This document shows, piece after piece, positions 8,387 to 16,082 of a stretch of DNA of 39,947 nucleotides. Below the pieces are notes generated by a model, which saw nothing but the letters and a program-made list of their open reading frames with translations, was not told the origin of the DNA and did not search any database. The stretch is from contig JAKSDA010000537.1 in NCBI GenBank assembly GCA_022360315.1, positions 1 through 39,947 on the forward strand. The letters are read 5' to 3'. The translations under genes and the position numbers were made by a program. How positions within the stretch are numbered: position 1 is the first letter of the stretch; every line of letters starts with the position of its first letter. This stretch comes from Pseudomonadota bacterium (GTDB lineage Bacteria; Myxococcota_A; Polyangia; Haliangiales; Haliangiaceae).

Positions 8387-10528
8387 GTGGCATCTCTGTG
8401 TCCACAGTGCAAAGAGCGGTTCGAAGAAGACAGCGGATACTGTCCGTATGACGGCACGCCGCTCGAACTCTGCAGGGATACCGGGGACACCGACTGGACA
8501 GACGACGCGACCGCGACAGCGTCCCGGCCGGTCAAGATCGAACTGGTATCGGCCCTCGACGCACCGTCTGTGACCGCTGCGCTGAGGCGCCTGGGACCCA
8601 TTCAGAGCCAATACGACAAGCTGATCGGCACGGTTCTCGACGGCCGCTACGAGATTCAGCGCAAGCTCGGCGAGGGCGGAATGGGCGTGGTGTTTCTGGC
8701 CAAGCATATCGTCATCGAGAAGCTGGTCGCGGTCAAGATCCTCAAACGCGGCGCTGCCCGCGATCAGAACGTGGTCAGGCGATTTGTCCAGGAAGCCAGA
8801 GCTGCCTCGCGCATCGGCCATCCCAACATCGTCGACGTCACCGACTTTGGCACCACCAAGGACGGCATGACCTACTCGGTGATGGAGTACGTGGAGGGAG
8901 ATACGCTGAGCCAGCTCATCGCCGGTAAGGCCCCGGTAGAGGCAGCGCGGGTCTTGCCGGTCATCGCACAACTGGCCAAGGCGCTCGGCGCGGCCCACGC
9001 AAAAGGCATCGTCCATCGCGACCTCAAGCCCGACAATGTATTTGTCCTGGCCCGCGATGGTCGCCGCGACTTCGTCAAGATCGTCGACTTCGGCATTGCC
9101 AAGGTCATTCCCATCGATGGCGACAGGGAGAATGTCCGGCGCCTGACCCACGCTGGCTCGGTATTTGGCACACCCGAGTATATGGCGCCCGAACAGGCCG
9201 CCGGGCGCAGCGATACCGACCATCGCATCGATATCTACTCGCTGGGCACCATCTTCTACGAGATGATGGTCGGCCAGGTGCCCCACAAGGGCGATACCAC
9301 GGTGCGCACTCTGGCCATGCAAATGCTCGACGAGGTCGTACCGCCGCGCCAGGTCAGGCCTGACCTCGATATATCCGGCGACATCGAGTGGGTGATTCTG
9401 AAAGCCCTGGCCAAAAAGCGGACCGAGCGCATCCAGACCATGTCCGAGCTGCTCGAACACCTCGAGCGAGTATCGGGCGGGGTGCCGCTCGAGCAGCCGC
9501 TCAGCGCCAGTGCTCGGCTGGCGCGCACTGCAGCCGCGCCGGACGCGAACACTCTGGTACCGCAGTCACTCCGCCAGCATCTCGACGCGTTCGACACCAT
9601 TTCGACCACGTCGCGCTCGGCACTGCCGAGCCCCGACCGGTCGCAACAAGCACCGCTCGACGCGGGCCGTGCAGATGACTCTCACCGGCGATCGGGCGAG
9701 CAGCCGATCGGTCCGGCCGAGCACGATGCCGGGGCTCATTCGCCGCCGCTCCACCAGGTCGAAAACTCGCCCGGACAAAAAGCCCCGAGCCAGCCGCACG
9801 ACGGCGCCGCAGTCAAGCTGACCTCTCTCGAAAAACCTCGCACGGAAAAGAAACATCAGATCGACCCGGCCTTTGTCCGCCGCAAACGGCCGATCACGTT
9901 CGACTCGGTCTACAAGCCGACCCAACACGAAATCGCGACCAACCAGCCGGGCGCGAGGTCCCGCCGGCTGGTCATGGTCAGTGCCGCATTTCTGCTCGTC
10001 GCGGCCAGTGGTCTGGCCATGGCCCTGTGGCCCGAGCAGACCACCGAGCTGAATGGCGAGGCGAGCGGCCAACTACCCGATGCCGCCCCGGTCCTGGTTG
10101 CCAAGGCGCCCGATGCATCGCCGCGCACAGCCGAGAACCTCTCGCCTGCCGACGCCCGGGTTGCCGATGCGGCTCACTTCGTTGCAGCCGGCTCGACCGA
10201 GGCCACTACTGTGCCCTCGCAACCGTCGGCCAAGGATCCCCACACGGACGAAAAGCTGCCCATCCGCAAATACCGTGAAGTCAAAGTCCTGACCCGACCC
10301 GACAGCGCCAGCCTGTACATCAATGACGACTACTCCGGGCGGAGCGGTACCAACATTCGACGCGAGGAAGGGACCGAGGTGACCGTGGAGTGTCGGCTCA
10401 GCGGATACAGCCCCGGCCGCGTACAGATCGCGTTTGACGGTGAGGTCGACGTTTATACATGCAGATTGGACTCCGCCACGCGATGCGTGAAGGGCATCAA
10501 GAACCCGTTTGCCGATTGCCCGGAGTAG
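8387..10528 (+). CDS. Membrane Ser/Thr protein kinase with N-terminal zinc ribbon and C-terminal PEGA-like domain
   Basis: 713 residues from GTG 8387. The N-terminus is a small zinc-ribbon-like module (C5, C8, C19 in CPQC...CPYDGTPLEL), as in many myxobacterial kinases. Kinase domain about 88-370: GEGGMG loop (95-100), K117, HRD (210-212), DFG (234-236), GTPEYMAPEQ (261-270); all catalytic residues are present. A Ser/Pro/Gln-rich linker follows, one transmembrane helix at about 526-548, and a short PEGA-like domain (about 628-695; PDSASLYINDDYSG) with three cysteines near the C-terminus. Cytoplasmic kinase with an extracytoplasmic sensor is the likely topology. A TGCTACGCT extended -10-like box lies at 8364-8372, only 15 nt before the start codon. 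Confidence 0.93.
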   Translation: MASLCPQCKERFEEDSGYCPYDGTPLELCRDTGDTDWTDDATATASRPVKIELVSALDAPSVTAALRRLGPIQSQYDKLIGTVLDGRYEIQRKLGEGGMGVVFLAKHIVIEKLVAVKILKRGAARDQNVVRRFVQEARAASRIGHPNIVDVTDFGTTKDGMTYSVMEYVEGDTLSQLIAGKAPVEAARVLPVIAQLAKALGAAHAKGIVHRDLKPDNVFVLARDGRRDFVKIVDFGIAKVIPIDGDRENVRRLTHAGSVFGTPEYMAPEQAAGRSDTDHRIDIYSLGTIFYEMMVGQVPHKGDTTVRTLAMQMLDEVVPPRQVRPDLDISGDIEWVILKALAKKRTERIQTMSELLEHLERVSGGVPLEQPLSASARLARTAAAPDANTLVPQSLRQHLDAFDTISTTSRSALPSPDRSQQAPLDAGRADDSHRRSGEQPIGPAEHDAGAHSPPLHQVENSPGQKAPSQPHDGAAVKLTSLEKPRTEKKHQIDPAFVRRKRPITFDSVYKPTQHEIATNQPGARSRRLVMVSAAFLLVAASGLAMALWPEQTTELNGEASGQLPDAAPVLVAKAPDASPRTAENLSPADARVADAAHFVAAGSTEATTVPSQPSAKDPHTDEKLPIRKYREVKVLTRPDSASLYINDDYSGRSGTNIRREEGTEVTVECRLSGYSPGRVQIAFDGEVDVYTCRLDSATRCVKGIKNPFADCPE

Positions 10529-10845
10529 AAGCCCAGCTCAAAAATCGCCCCCTGGCTAGACCCGCGGTCCATCGCCACAGGCACCGCCTGTAGATTGCTC
10601 CTAATCACGGTTGCGCTGCGCCTGGTAGTCAGTATCCCACGGTACTTTTTTGCATCTTTCGCGTCCCATATGTGCTGCGATACCTCCATTCTGGTCGTCA
10701 CCAATGGTATTATAAAAAACTGTGGTATTCGCAGAAAGGTGTCGGCCTCGAGAGGATAAACAAGGTATTGCAGAGTCCGGTCGCGAAAATGCGGTCATGT
10801 CTGTTCCCATCGATGGCCGGTCACTGTCCGAACTGATGAGCGCAG
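10529..10845. other. Intergenic region before the kinase-DapF gene, with AT-rich promoter-like patch
   Basis: No gene is seen. An AT-rich patch around 10706-10722 (GGTATTATAAAAAAC) stands out from the GC-rich background and could hold a -10 element about 120-130 bp upstream of the next start codon; no convincing -35 is visible. An imperfect stem (AGCCCAG with CTGGCT) just after the upstream stop codon is a weak candidate terminator. Confidence 0.4.
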
Positions 10846-12885
10846 ATGCCGAGCAGAAGAGCATCATCTGATCTGCTGGGTGAATTGTTCGGAAACTACC
10901 GGATTCTGGACAGACTCGGCGAAGGCGGGATGGGCACCGTGTATCTCGCTGAACACAGGCTCATCAAACGCAAGGCCGCGATCAAGATCCTTCTCGCCAA
11001 ATTCTTGCACAGTCAAAACGCCGTCGACCGCTTCTTCAACGAAGCTCGGGCAACCACTGGAATCCATCACCCCGGCATCGTACAGGTGTTCGACTACGGT
11101 CGGCGCGAGGATGGCAGTCTCTTCATCGTGATGGAGTATCTCAAGGGCGAGTCTCTGAGCAGCCGGCTCAAACGGCGGGGCAAGTTGAATCCGGTCGAGG
11201 CGGTACGCATCGCTCGTCACTGCGCCAGCGCCCTGGCCGCGGCTCACGTCGTGGGAGTCATCCATCGTGACCTCAAGCCGGGAAACATCTTTCTGGTGGT
11301 CGATCCCCAGGTCGAAACCGGTGTCAGAGCCAAGATCCTCGACTTCGGGGCGGCCAAGCTCACCGATGCGATAAACCCCGTCAAGACCAGTATTGGCGCC
11401 ATGATCGGCACGCCTCTGTACATGTCCCCCGAGCAATGCCGGGGCATGGGCATGATCGATCATCGCTCGGATATCTATTCACTCGGCTGTGTGCTCTTTC
11501 GCATGATTTGCGGCCGGCCACCGTTTATCGGTCACGGCGCCGGCGAGGTCATGGCCAGCCATCTGCGAGAGCCGCCACCGTCCCCGATGCAGTTCGAGCC
11601 CAGCATTCCCAAGGCCCTCAATGCCCTGATCCTGATGACCCTGAAAAAGTCCCCGGGCGATCGCCAGGTCGACATGAACGAACTCCTGGCCGAACTCAAG
11701 AGCCTGGGCCGGTCGCTGTCGATGTCATCGGGGGGTGGAGCTGCCCACCAGACCGACGAGCTTCTGTCCAGTGAATTCATGGCGACGCCGGCATCCGGAA
11801 CGCATACCGCCTTTGCCTCCACGACTTTGCATAACAAGTCCAACAGGATCACCAAGGCCGGTGTCGCCACTGTCAGCGTCGAAACTCAAATCGGTTACAA
11901 GCAGCACCAAGAGATATCGGGACCGGGCTCGTCCAGTCCTTCTCCGATCGGCAAGCAGAACTTCGTCACCCGGCGCCTGGACAATGAAGGCCCCATAAAG
12001 TTCTATAAATACCGAACCCAGGGCAAAGATTTTGTCCTCTTCGACCTGTTTGGCAACGTGTATACCAGGGCACGTCGCCTGGAGGATGATGAGATCATTC
12101 ACGCCATTTGTGACCGATACGGACCCATTGGAGCGGATGCCGGGCTCGTCTTGCGCATGGGCCTGGGCGCTGGCATAGACGCCCGCGTGCGCGTGCTCAC
12201 ATCGGACGGTAGTGACATATTGATGAGCGGCCTTGCTCTGCAATGTACTGCCAAATACCTGCAAGAGCATCGGTACAGAAACCGCAACGAATTCACGATC
12301 GGCACCGATGTCGGGCCCTATCGATGCAAGATTCTCGCAGACGGCAAGACAGTGCAGGTCGATATAGGGCGTCCCCGGCTAAAGCGTGGTGAAATCCCAT
12401 TGCCAGGGGCTCCTCATGTGCGTTGCGTGGAAGTACCGATGACGCTCGCAAGGCGTCCATTTAAGGTCACCGCAGTCGCGATTAGCGAGCCATACTTGGT
12501 CATTTTTGCCGGCGAGTCTGGGGTATTGTTGGACGTGCTGGCTGAAACGGTTGGACCATCTGCCGCACAGCTCGGCTTGTTTTCCGGCCCCTTCAGAGTG
12601 GTGTGCGTACATATGAACGGCCCCACAGACCTCGATCTTGCGGTCTGGCGCGGGGATCGGGGCGTCAATTTGGCGTATGGCGACGACGCCTGCGCTGCGG
12701 TGGTGGCTGCGTGCGTGACCGGCAGGGCTCCTGTCAACACAGCAGTGACGGTTCACCTGAACGATAGTACCGAGTTGGGCGTCACGGTATCCCCCGGCTA
12801 CGAGACCGTGTTCACATGCGGTGAAGTAACGCATTTGCGCGAGGATACAATCGAACTCGACAAGCTGCTCCCGGATAAGGCGTAG
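10846..12885 (+). CDS. Soluble Ser/Thr protein kinase fused to a catalytically dead DapF-like (diaminopimelate epimerase fold) domain
   Basis: 679 residues, no transmembrane helix. Kinase domain about 16-290: GEGGMG (25-30), K47, HRD (140-142), DFG (166-168), SPEQ (194-197), all intact. After a Ser/Thr-rich linker (290-380) the C-terminus follows DapF in order: IKFYKYRTQGKDFVLFD (384-400) for the HGLGNDF start, ICDRYGPIGADAGLVLRM (421-438) for the RxxGIGADG strand, ILMSGLALQCTAKYL (458-472) for the MCGNGxRC site, the VDIGRPRL strand (505-512), VAISEPYLVIF (544-554) for the GNPH strand, and DLAVWRGDRGVNLAYGDDACAAVVAA (597-622) for the ACGTGACA site. Both catalytic cysteines are replaced (S461, Y611), as are the GNPH histidine (Y550) and the GNDF asparagine (K394). 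It should bind rather than epimerise; DAP or a muropeptide ligand is inference. Confidence 0.85.
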   Translation: MPSRRASSDLLGELFGNYRILDRLGEGGMGTVYLAEHRLIKRKAAIKILLAKFLHSQNAVDRFFNEARATTGIHHPGIVQVFDYGRREDGSLFIVMEYLKGESLSSRLKRRGKLNPVEAVRIARHCASALAAAHVVGVIHRDLKPGNIFLVVDPQVETGVRAKILDFGAAKLTDAINPVKTSIGAMIGTPLYMSPEQCRGMGMIDHRSDIYSLGCVLFRMICGRPPFIGHGAGEVMASHLREPPPSPMQFEPSIPKALNALILMTLKKSPGDRQVDMNELLAELKSLGRSLSMSSGGGAAHQTDELLSSEFMATPASGTHTAFASTTLHNKSNRITKAGVATVSVETQIGYKQHQEISGPGSSSPSPIGKQNFVTRRLDNEGPIKFYKYRTQGKDFVLFDLFGNVYTRARRLEDDEIIHAICDRYGPIGADAGLVLRMGLGAGIDARVRVLTSDGSDILMSGLALQCTAKYLQEHRYRNRNEFTIGTDVGPYRCKILADGKTVQVDIGRPRLKRGEIPLPGAPHVRCVEVPMTLARRPFKVTAVAISEPYLVIFAGESGVLLDVLAETVGPSAAQLGLFSGPFRVVCVHMNGPTDLDLAVWRGDRGVNLAYGDDACAAVVAACVTGRAPVNTAVTVHLNDSTELGVTVSPGYETVFTCGEVTHLREDTIELDKLLPDKA

Positions 12886-12917
12886 CCCGGATCATTCACC
12901 GTGGCAACGGGGTGAGA

Positions 12918-14033
12918 TCATCGCCGCGGCGGCTCGGCAAATCGGCTGCCCGGGAATGGATTGGCGCTTTCCCGCGTGGCGATCTCGTCGTCGTCAATGA
13001 CGCCGATCGGGATGCCCACAGCGCGCAGTCCAGCGGCATCGTTGTAGTGCAGCTCGGCAATCGCAGTCGGCACGGTTGCATTAGCGCGAACGAACCGAGT
13101 CCACGTCGCAGTCGAGCCACGTCGCTCGCCGAACGCAGTGCCCAATCCGGGCCGCTCTTTGGGCTTCACACAACACCTGCGCCAGCGATAGCCATCCTCG
13201 CTGGCCTCATCCGGGGCTTTGCTGGCGCGGCCCGGCCGGGACAGGCGGGTCGACGCAGAACCGGGCGCAGAATCGATTTTGTCCGCACCACTCGATACCG
13301 CCGGAGCCGATCCAGCGCGACTGTGACCCCTTGCTGTACGGCTGTCGCCTGCTGCTGCAGGAGCCTGCTCGGCTTCGACTTCGAAGTCGCTGTGACCATC
13401 GCCATCGTGCTGGCGATGGTCGCGCGACCTCATCTCACCCCGGTACCCTCGGTCATGGGCGGGACTACGCCTGTCATGGCGTCGGTCCGCAGGTCGGGCC
13501 GGATCGGCCAGAATCAGTTGTGGGTCGCTCTGCTCGGCAAAAAGCGCCACTCCAATAACACCGACGTTTCTCGCCACTCCCTTGCGACCAGCGTAGGAAT
13601 TGGATACCGAGGAGAATCGGAACGTGGCCACCTCGCGGGTCGACACGCGGAACCCGTCCACTGTGAGCTCACCGTGCGCCGGTACGACGTACCCGCGTTT
13701 GCGGACATCGGCAGCTTGGCCATCGATGACATCGAGACCATCCACAGAGATGACGGCCTCGATGCGGCGACCGGTCGGATTGATCACTCGAATCGAGTAG
13801 CGATCACCCGCGTCGCCCAGCGTGTAGAACCGCCTCCGATGCTCGTACGTTACCAGCGAAAGTCCATTTTCGCCAATTAATTCAATTTGGTAGGGGGATT
13901 TTTCGGGGCTGGTACCGAGCGGTCTGCGAGGGGAGGGAGAGGATGTGAGGCGATCGGCATGGGCGGTGTTGCAAGCGGTCAAAGCCGTGCTGATGACCGC
14001 CAGCCAGCGAAGCGTTCCACAGTGTCGAGCCAT
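12918..14033 (-). CDS. Lipoprotein of unknown function with low-complexity insert
   Basis: 371 residues from ATG 14033; the TTG at 14045 is less likely. A signal sequence with lipobox (STALTAC) predicts a lipoprotein. Residues 50-165 form a beta-rich domain (ELIGENGLSLVTYEHRRRFY, YSIRVINPTGRRIEAVISVDGL, VVPAHGELTVDGFRVS, VATFRFS) of the kind found in assorted uncharacterised bacterial proteins. It is followed by about 130 residues of Arg/Asp/His/Ala-rich low complexity. The end returns to ordered sequence (RPGLGTAFGERR, IAELHYNDAAGLRAVGIPI), which looks like the other part of the same domain, split by the insert. The gene is convergent with the kinase-DapF gene and divergent from the one at 14143. 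Function unknown. Confidence 0.75.
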   Translation of the reverse strand: MARHCGTLRWLAVISTALTACNTAHADRLTSSPSPRRPLGTSPEKSPYQIELIGENGLSLVTYEHRRRFYTLGDAGDRYSIRVINPTGRRIEAVISVDGLDVIDGQAADVRKRGYVVPAHGELTVDGFRVSTREVATFRFSSVSNSYAGRKGVARNVGVIGVALFAEQSDPQLILADPARPADRRHDRRSPAHDRGYRGEMRSRDHRQHDGDGHSDFEVEAEQAPAAAGDSRTARGHSRAGSAPAVSSGADKIDSAPGSASTRLSRPGRASKAPDEASEDGYRWRRCCVKPKERPGLGTAFGERRGSTATWTRFVRANATVPTAIAELHYNDAAGLRAVGIPIGVIDDDEIATRESANPFPGSRFAEPPRR

Positions 14034-14130
14034 GCCGCTACCCAACGGTCAGAAGAAAAAAACGATCTCTGCCCAGGCAAACCGGTCATCTTCATGCCCC
14101 ACTGCGATGCGGTTTGTCACTGTGTACGTG

Positions 14131-14136
14131 TATAGT
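14131..14136 (+). promoter_or_regulatory. -10 element (TATAGT), probably leaderless promoter
   Basis: TATAGT starts 12 nt before the ATG at 14143, and no Shine-Dalgarno sequence lies between them. At normal -10 spacing, transcription would begin at or next to the start codon. Confidence 0.4.
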
Positions 14137-14142
14137 CCCGCC

Positions 14143-15174
14143 ATGGCTACGGCGAAGAAGCGGACGAAGAAGACCGCTGCGGCCAGCACCGCAGCCAAGA
14201 ACCGAACACAATCGAAGGCAGCCAAGAAATCCACGGCCGCCAAGAAGGCGATCGCCAAGAAGACGGCCACCAAGAAGACGGCTACCGGCAAGAAGACGGC
14301 TACCGGCAAGAAGACGGCTACCGGCAAGAAGACGGCTACCGGCAAGAAGACGGCTACCGGGGCGAGCGCGAAGAAGAAGGCTACCACCAGGAAGGCAACA
14401 TCCGCGAGGACGGCCCCCAAACGAACGACTGCTGCGAAATCCAGCGCAAAAAAGACGACCGCTGGAAAAGCAGCAGCGGCGGCCAAAAAAGGCGCGAAAA
14501 CGACCGCCAGAAAGAGAGCAACGGCGGCCAAAAAAGCCACCGGCAGAGGCGCTGCGCCCGACAAGTCGACGACCCGAGCGAGCAAGGCCAAGAGCGGAAA
14601 GGCGCGCGGCGGAAGGCGAAAGGGCAAGGCCGATATCGTGCAATCCGACGCCACGTTGTTCTCTCCGCTCACCGAGGGCGAACGCGCAGATGCCCTGCGT
14701 ATCTTCACGGAAGATCCGCGTCTATCCCGTATGGCCAGTGTCGGCCGCTATCGGGTGATCGCTGTCGAGCCACTCGCGATCAAACCGCCGCATGCCATGT
14801 CGGGCTGCCGCCTGGCCCGCATCGTCATCTACGACTATGCTGCCGACCGCTCGGTCGACGGCTGTGTGGACCTGGACAAAAACACTGTCACTCATCTCAA
14901 TGTGTCGCGCGCACAGCCCATGCTCGCCAGGGAAGAAGAGGCGGCTGCGATAGCCATCGCCATGAGCGACGATCGGGTCAAGGACCAACTCTCGCTCGGC
15001 GATGAGCCGCAGATCGCCATGCATTACTGGAGTCGCTCGGACACCAGCATTTCGTACTCACGGCGGTCAGCGGCGATTGTCTTCGGCCGCCCCGACAACA
15101 GTCCAACTCTGATTGCCGTGGTCGATCTGCTGGACAATCTGGTTTGTGAAATTGTTCCGGCCGCTCAGTGGTAA
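14143..15174 (+). CDS. Histone H1-like Lys/Ala-rich tail fused to copper-amine-oxidase N2/N3-like domains
   Basis: 343 residues from ATG 14143 (the open frame extends upstream to 13945, but there the composition changes). Residues 1-165 are almost only Lys, Ala, Thr and Arg, with tandem GKKTAT units, like histone H1-type DNA-binding tails. Residues 170-343 match the order of the N2 and N3 domains of copper amine oxidases: FSPLTEGERADALRIF, a central YDYAADRSVDGCVDL strand pair ending AQPML, then EEEAAAIAIAMSDDRVKDQL and a final LIAVVDLLDNLVCEI strand. These domains do not catalyse on their own. The catalytic-domain-like partner is encoded 71 bp downstream on the same strand. DNA binding is inferred from composition only. 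Confidence 0.7.
   Translation: MATAKKRTKKTAAASTAAKNRTQSKAAKKSTAAKKAIAKKTATKKTATGKKTATGKKTATGKKTATGKKTATGASAKKKATTRKATSARTAPKRTTAAKSSAKKTTAGKAAAAAKKGAKTTARKRATAAKKATGRGAAPDKSTTRASKAKSGKARGGRRKGKADIVQSDATLFSPLTEGERADALRIFTEDPRLSRMASVGRYRVIAVEPLAIKPPHAMSGCRLARIVIYDYAADRSVDGCVDLDKNTVTHLNVSRAQPMLAREEEAAAIAIAMSDDRVKDQLSLGDEPQIAMHYWSRSDTSISYSRRSAAIVFGRPDNSPTLIAVVDLLDNLVCEIVPAAQW
14272..14360. repeat. Five tandem 18-bp units coding for KKTATG
   Basis: The 18-bp unit AAGAAGACGGCTACCGGC is repeated at 14272, 14290, 14308 and 14326, and a fifth copy at 14344 is complete but for its last base. The preceding bases carry a partly diverged copy. It forms part of the H1-like tail and is a likely site of copy-number change. 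Confidence 0.9.
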
Positions 15175-15245
15175 CGCCCGGGCAACCATGGACTGACCAT
15201 CAACTGCGATAACCGTCGCAATGGCCTCAAGGAAAAGCTCTACTG

Positions 15246-16058
15246 ATGAACAACGTGATCGAGCAAGCTGGCTGGAAAACCCATTGGAGGATGACCGAGT
15301 CGTCCGGACTCATGGTGTACCTGGTCGACTACCGAGGTCACCGAGTCATGTGGGAAGGTTCTTTGCCCTACGTCACGGTCGACCACCAGCATCAGGACCT
15401 GGCTGTCGAAGAAGATGAGGAAGGGTCTGGATCTGCGGCTCACGGGCCATTTTGGGTCCCGCTGGGCGAGCGTACTATGGCTGGCGATGTCCGGGTCAAC
15501 GAGTTTCGCGGCGGGTTTGAACTGGTCAGTGACTTCGCGGCGGGTCCGTATCGCTACACTCAGATGTGGCGTTTTCACGCCGACGGACGCATGGGCCCCT
15601 GGCTGACCATTCACGGCTCTGGTGTCCACGAGGCCCACACGTATCATCCCCACTGGCGATTTGACTTCGACGTGAACGGAGCACAGAACGACGCCCTCGA
15701 GCGCTTTGAGGATGGTCGTTGGGAGCGCGTCGCCGCAGAGGGTTGGTTCCCCTATATGGGGGAGAGCGATGACGACGGCTGTGTGTGGCGGCAGATCGAC
15801 TTCGGCACCGGAGCGACAGTGTCGATCCGGCCGCACAACTGGGAGGATGCCGAGCTTTTTGCCATTCGCTATCACGATGGAGAATGGGCTCCGTTCTCGC
15901 CCCGCAACGAAGAAGATGCTCAGTCCTTCCCCGCCGCCTATGTCGGCGCCGAATCTCTCGACGGCAAGGACGTGATGCTGTGGTACGTCGCTCACGTCCA
16001 CTACGACACGTCATTCCCCTTCACTGCAGGCCCCTGGATCTGGGTGCGCGGTCTGTAG
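15246..16058 (+). CDS. Copper amine oxidase catalytic-domain-like protein (short, probably inactive or divergent)
   Basis: 270 residues against about 400 for a normal CuAO catalytic domain. Segments fall in CuAO order: MWEGSL (35-40) for the YEGSL strand; GPYRY (100-104) for GNYDY, so Y102 sits where the topaquinone tyrosine is, but the flanking Asn and Asp are Pro and Arg; WRFHADG for the DW-F-NG strand; TYHPHWRFDFDVNG (132-145) with H134 and H136 as the HxH copper ligands; RYHDGE (208-213); ESLDGKDVMLWYVAHVH (236-252) with H250 or H252 as possible third ligand. The segment with the catalytic aspartate is not recognisable. Start ATG 15246 follows AAGGAAAAG. Copper may bind, but amine oxidation is doubtful. 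It may pair with the N2/N3-like protein upstream. Confidence 0.75.
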   Translation: MNNVIEQAGWKTHWRMTESSGLMVYLVDYRGHRVMWEGSLPYVTVDHQHQDLAVEEDEEGSGSAAHGPFWVPLGERTMAGDVRVNEFRGGFELVSDFAAGPYRYTQMWRFHADGRMGPWLTIHGSGVHEAHTYHPHWRFDFDVNGAQNDALERFEDGRWERVAAEGWFPYMGESDDDGCVWRQIDFGTGATVSIRPHNWEDAELFAIRYHDGEWAPFSPRNEEDAQSFPAAYVGAESLDGKDVMLWYVAHVHYDTSFPFTAGPWIWVRGL

Positions 16059-16082
16059 CGGCGGAGCGGTCGTCTGTAGCGG

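Noticed and set aside
8366..9460. 364-codon minus-strand frame over the kinase at 8387
   Set aside because: It mirrors the kinase domain; similar frames appear opposite the other kinases and are composition artefacts.
12912..13880. 322-codon plus-strand open frame opposite the lipoprotein gene
   Set aside because: It is antisense to a minus-strand gene with a signal sequence and beta-domain character; its own translation has no domain and an Arg/Ser/Pro-rich composition typical of antisense frames in GC-rich DNA.
14272..14360. Tandem 18-bp array as a possible CRISPR or intergenic repeat
   Set aside because: There are no spacers, and the units are in-frame codons of the H1-like tail.
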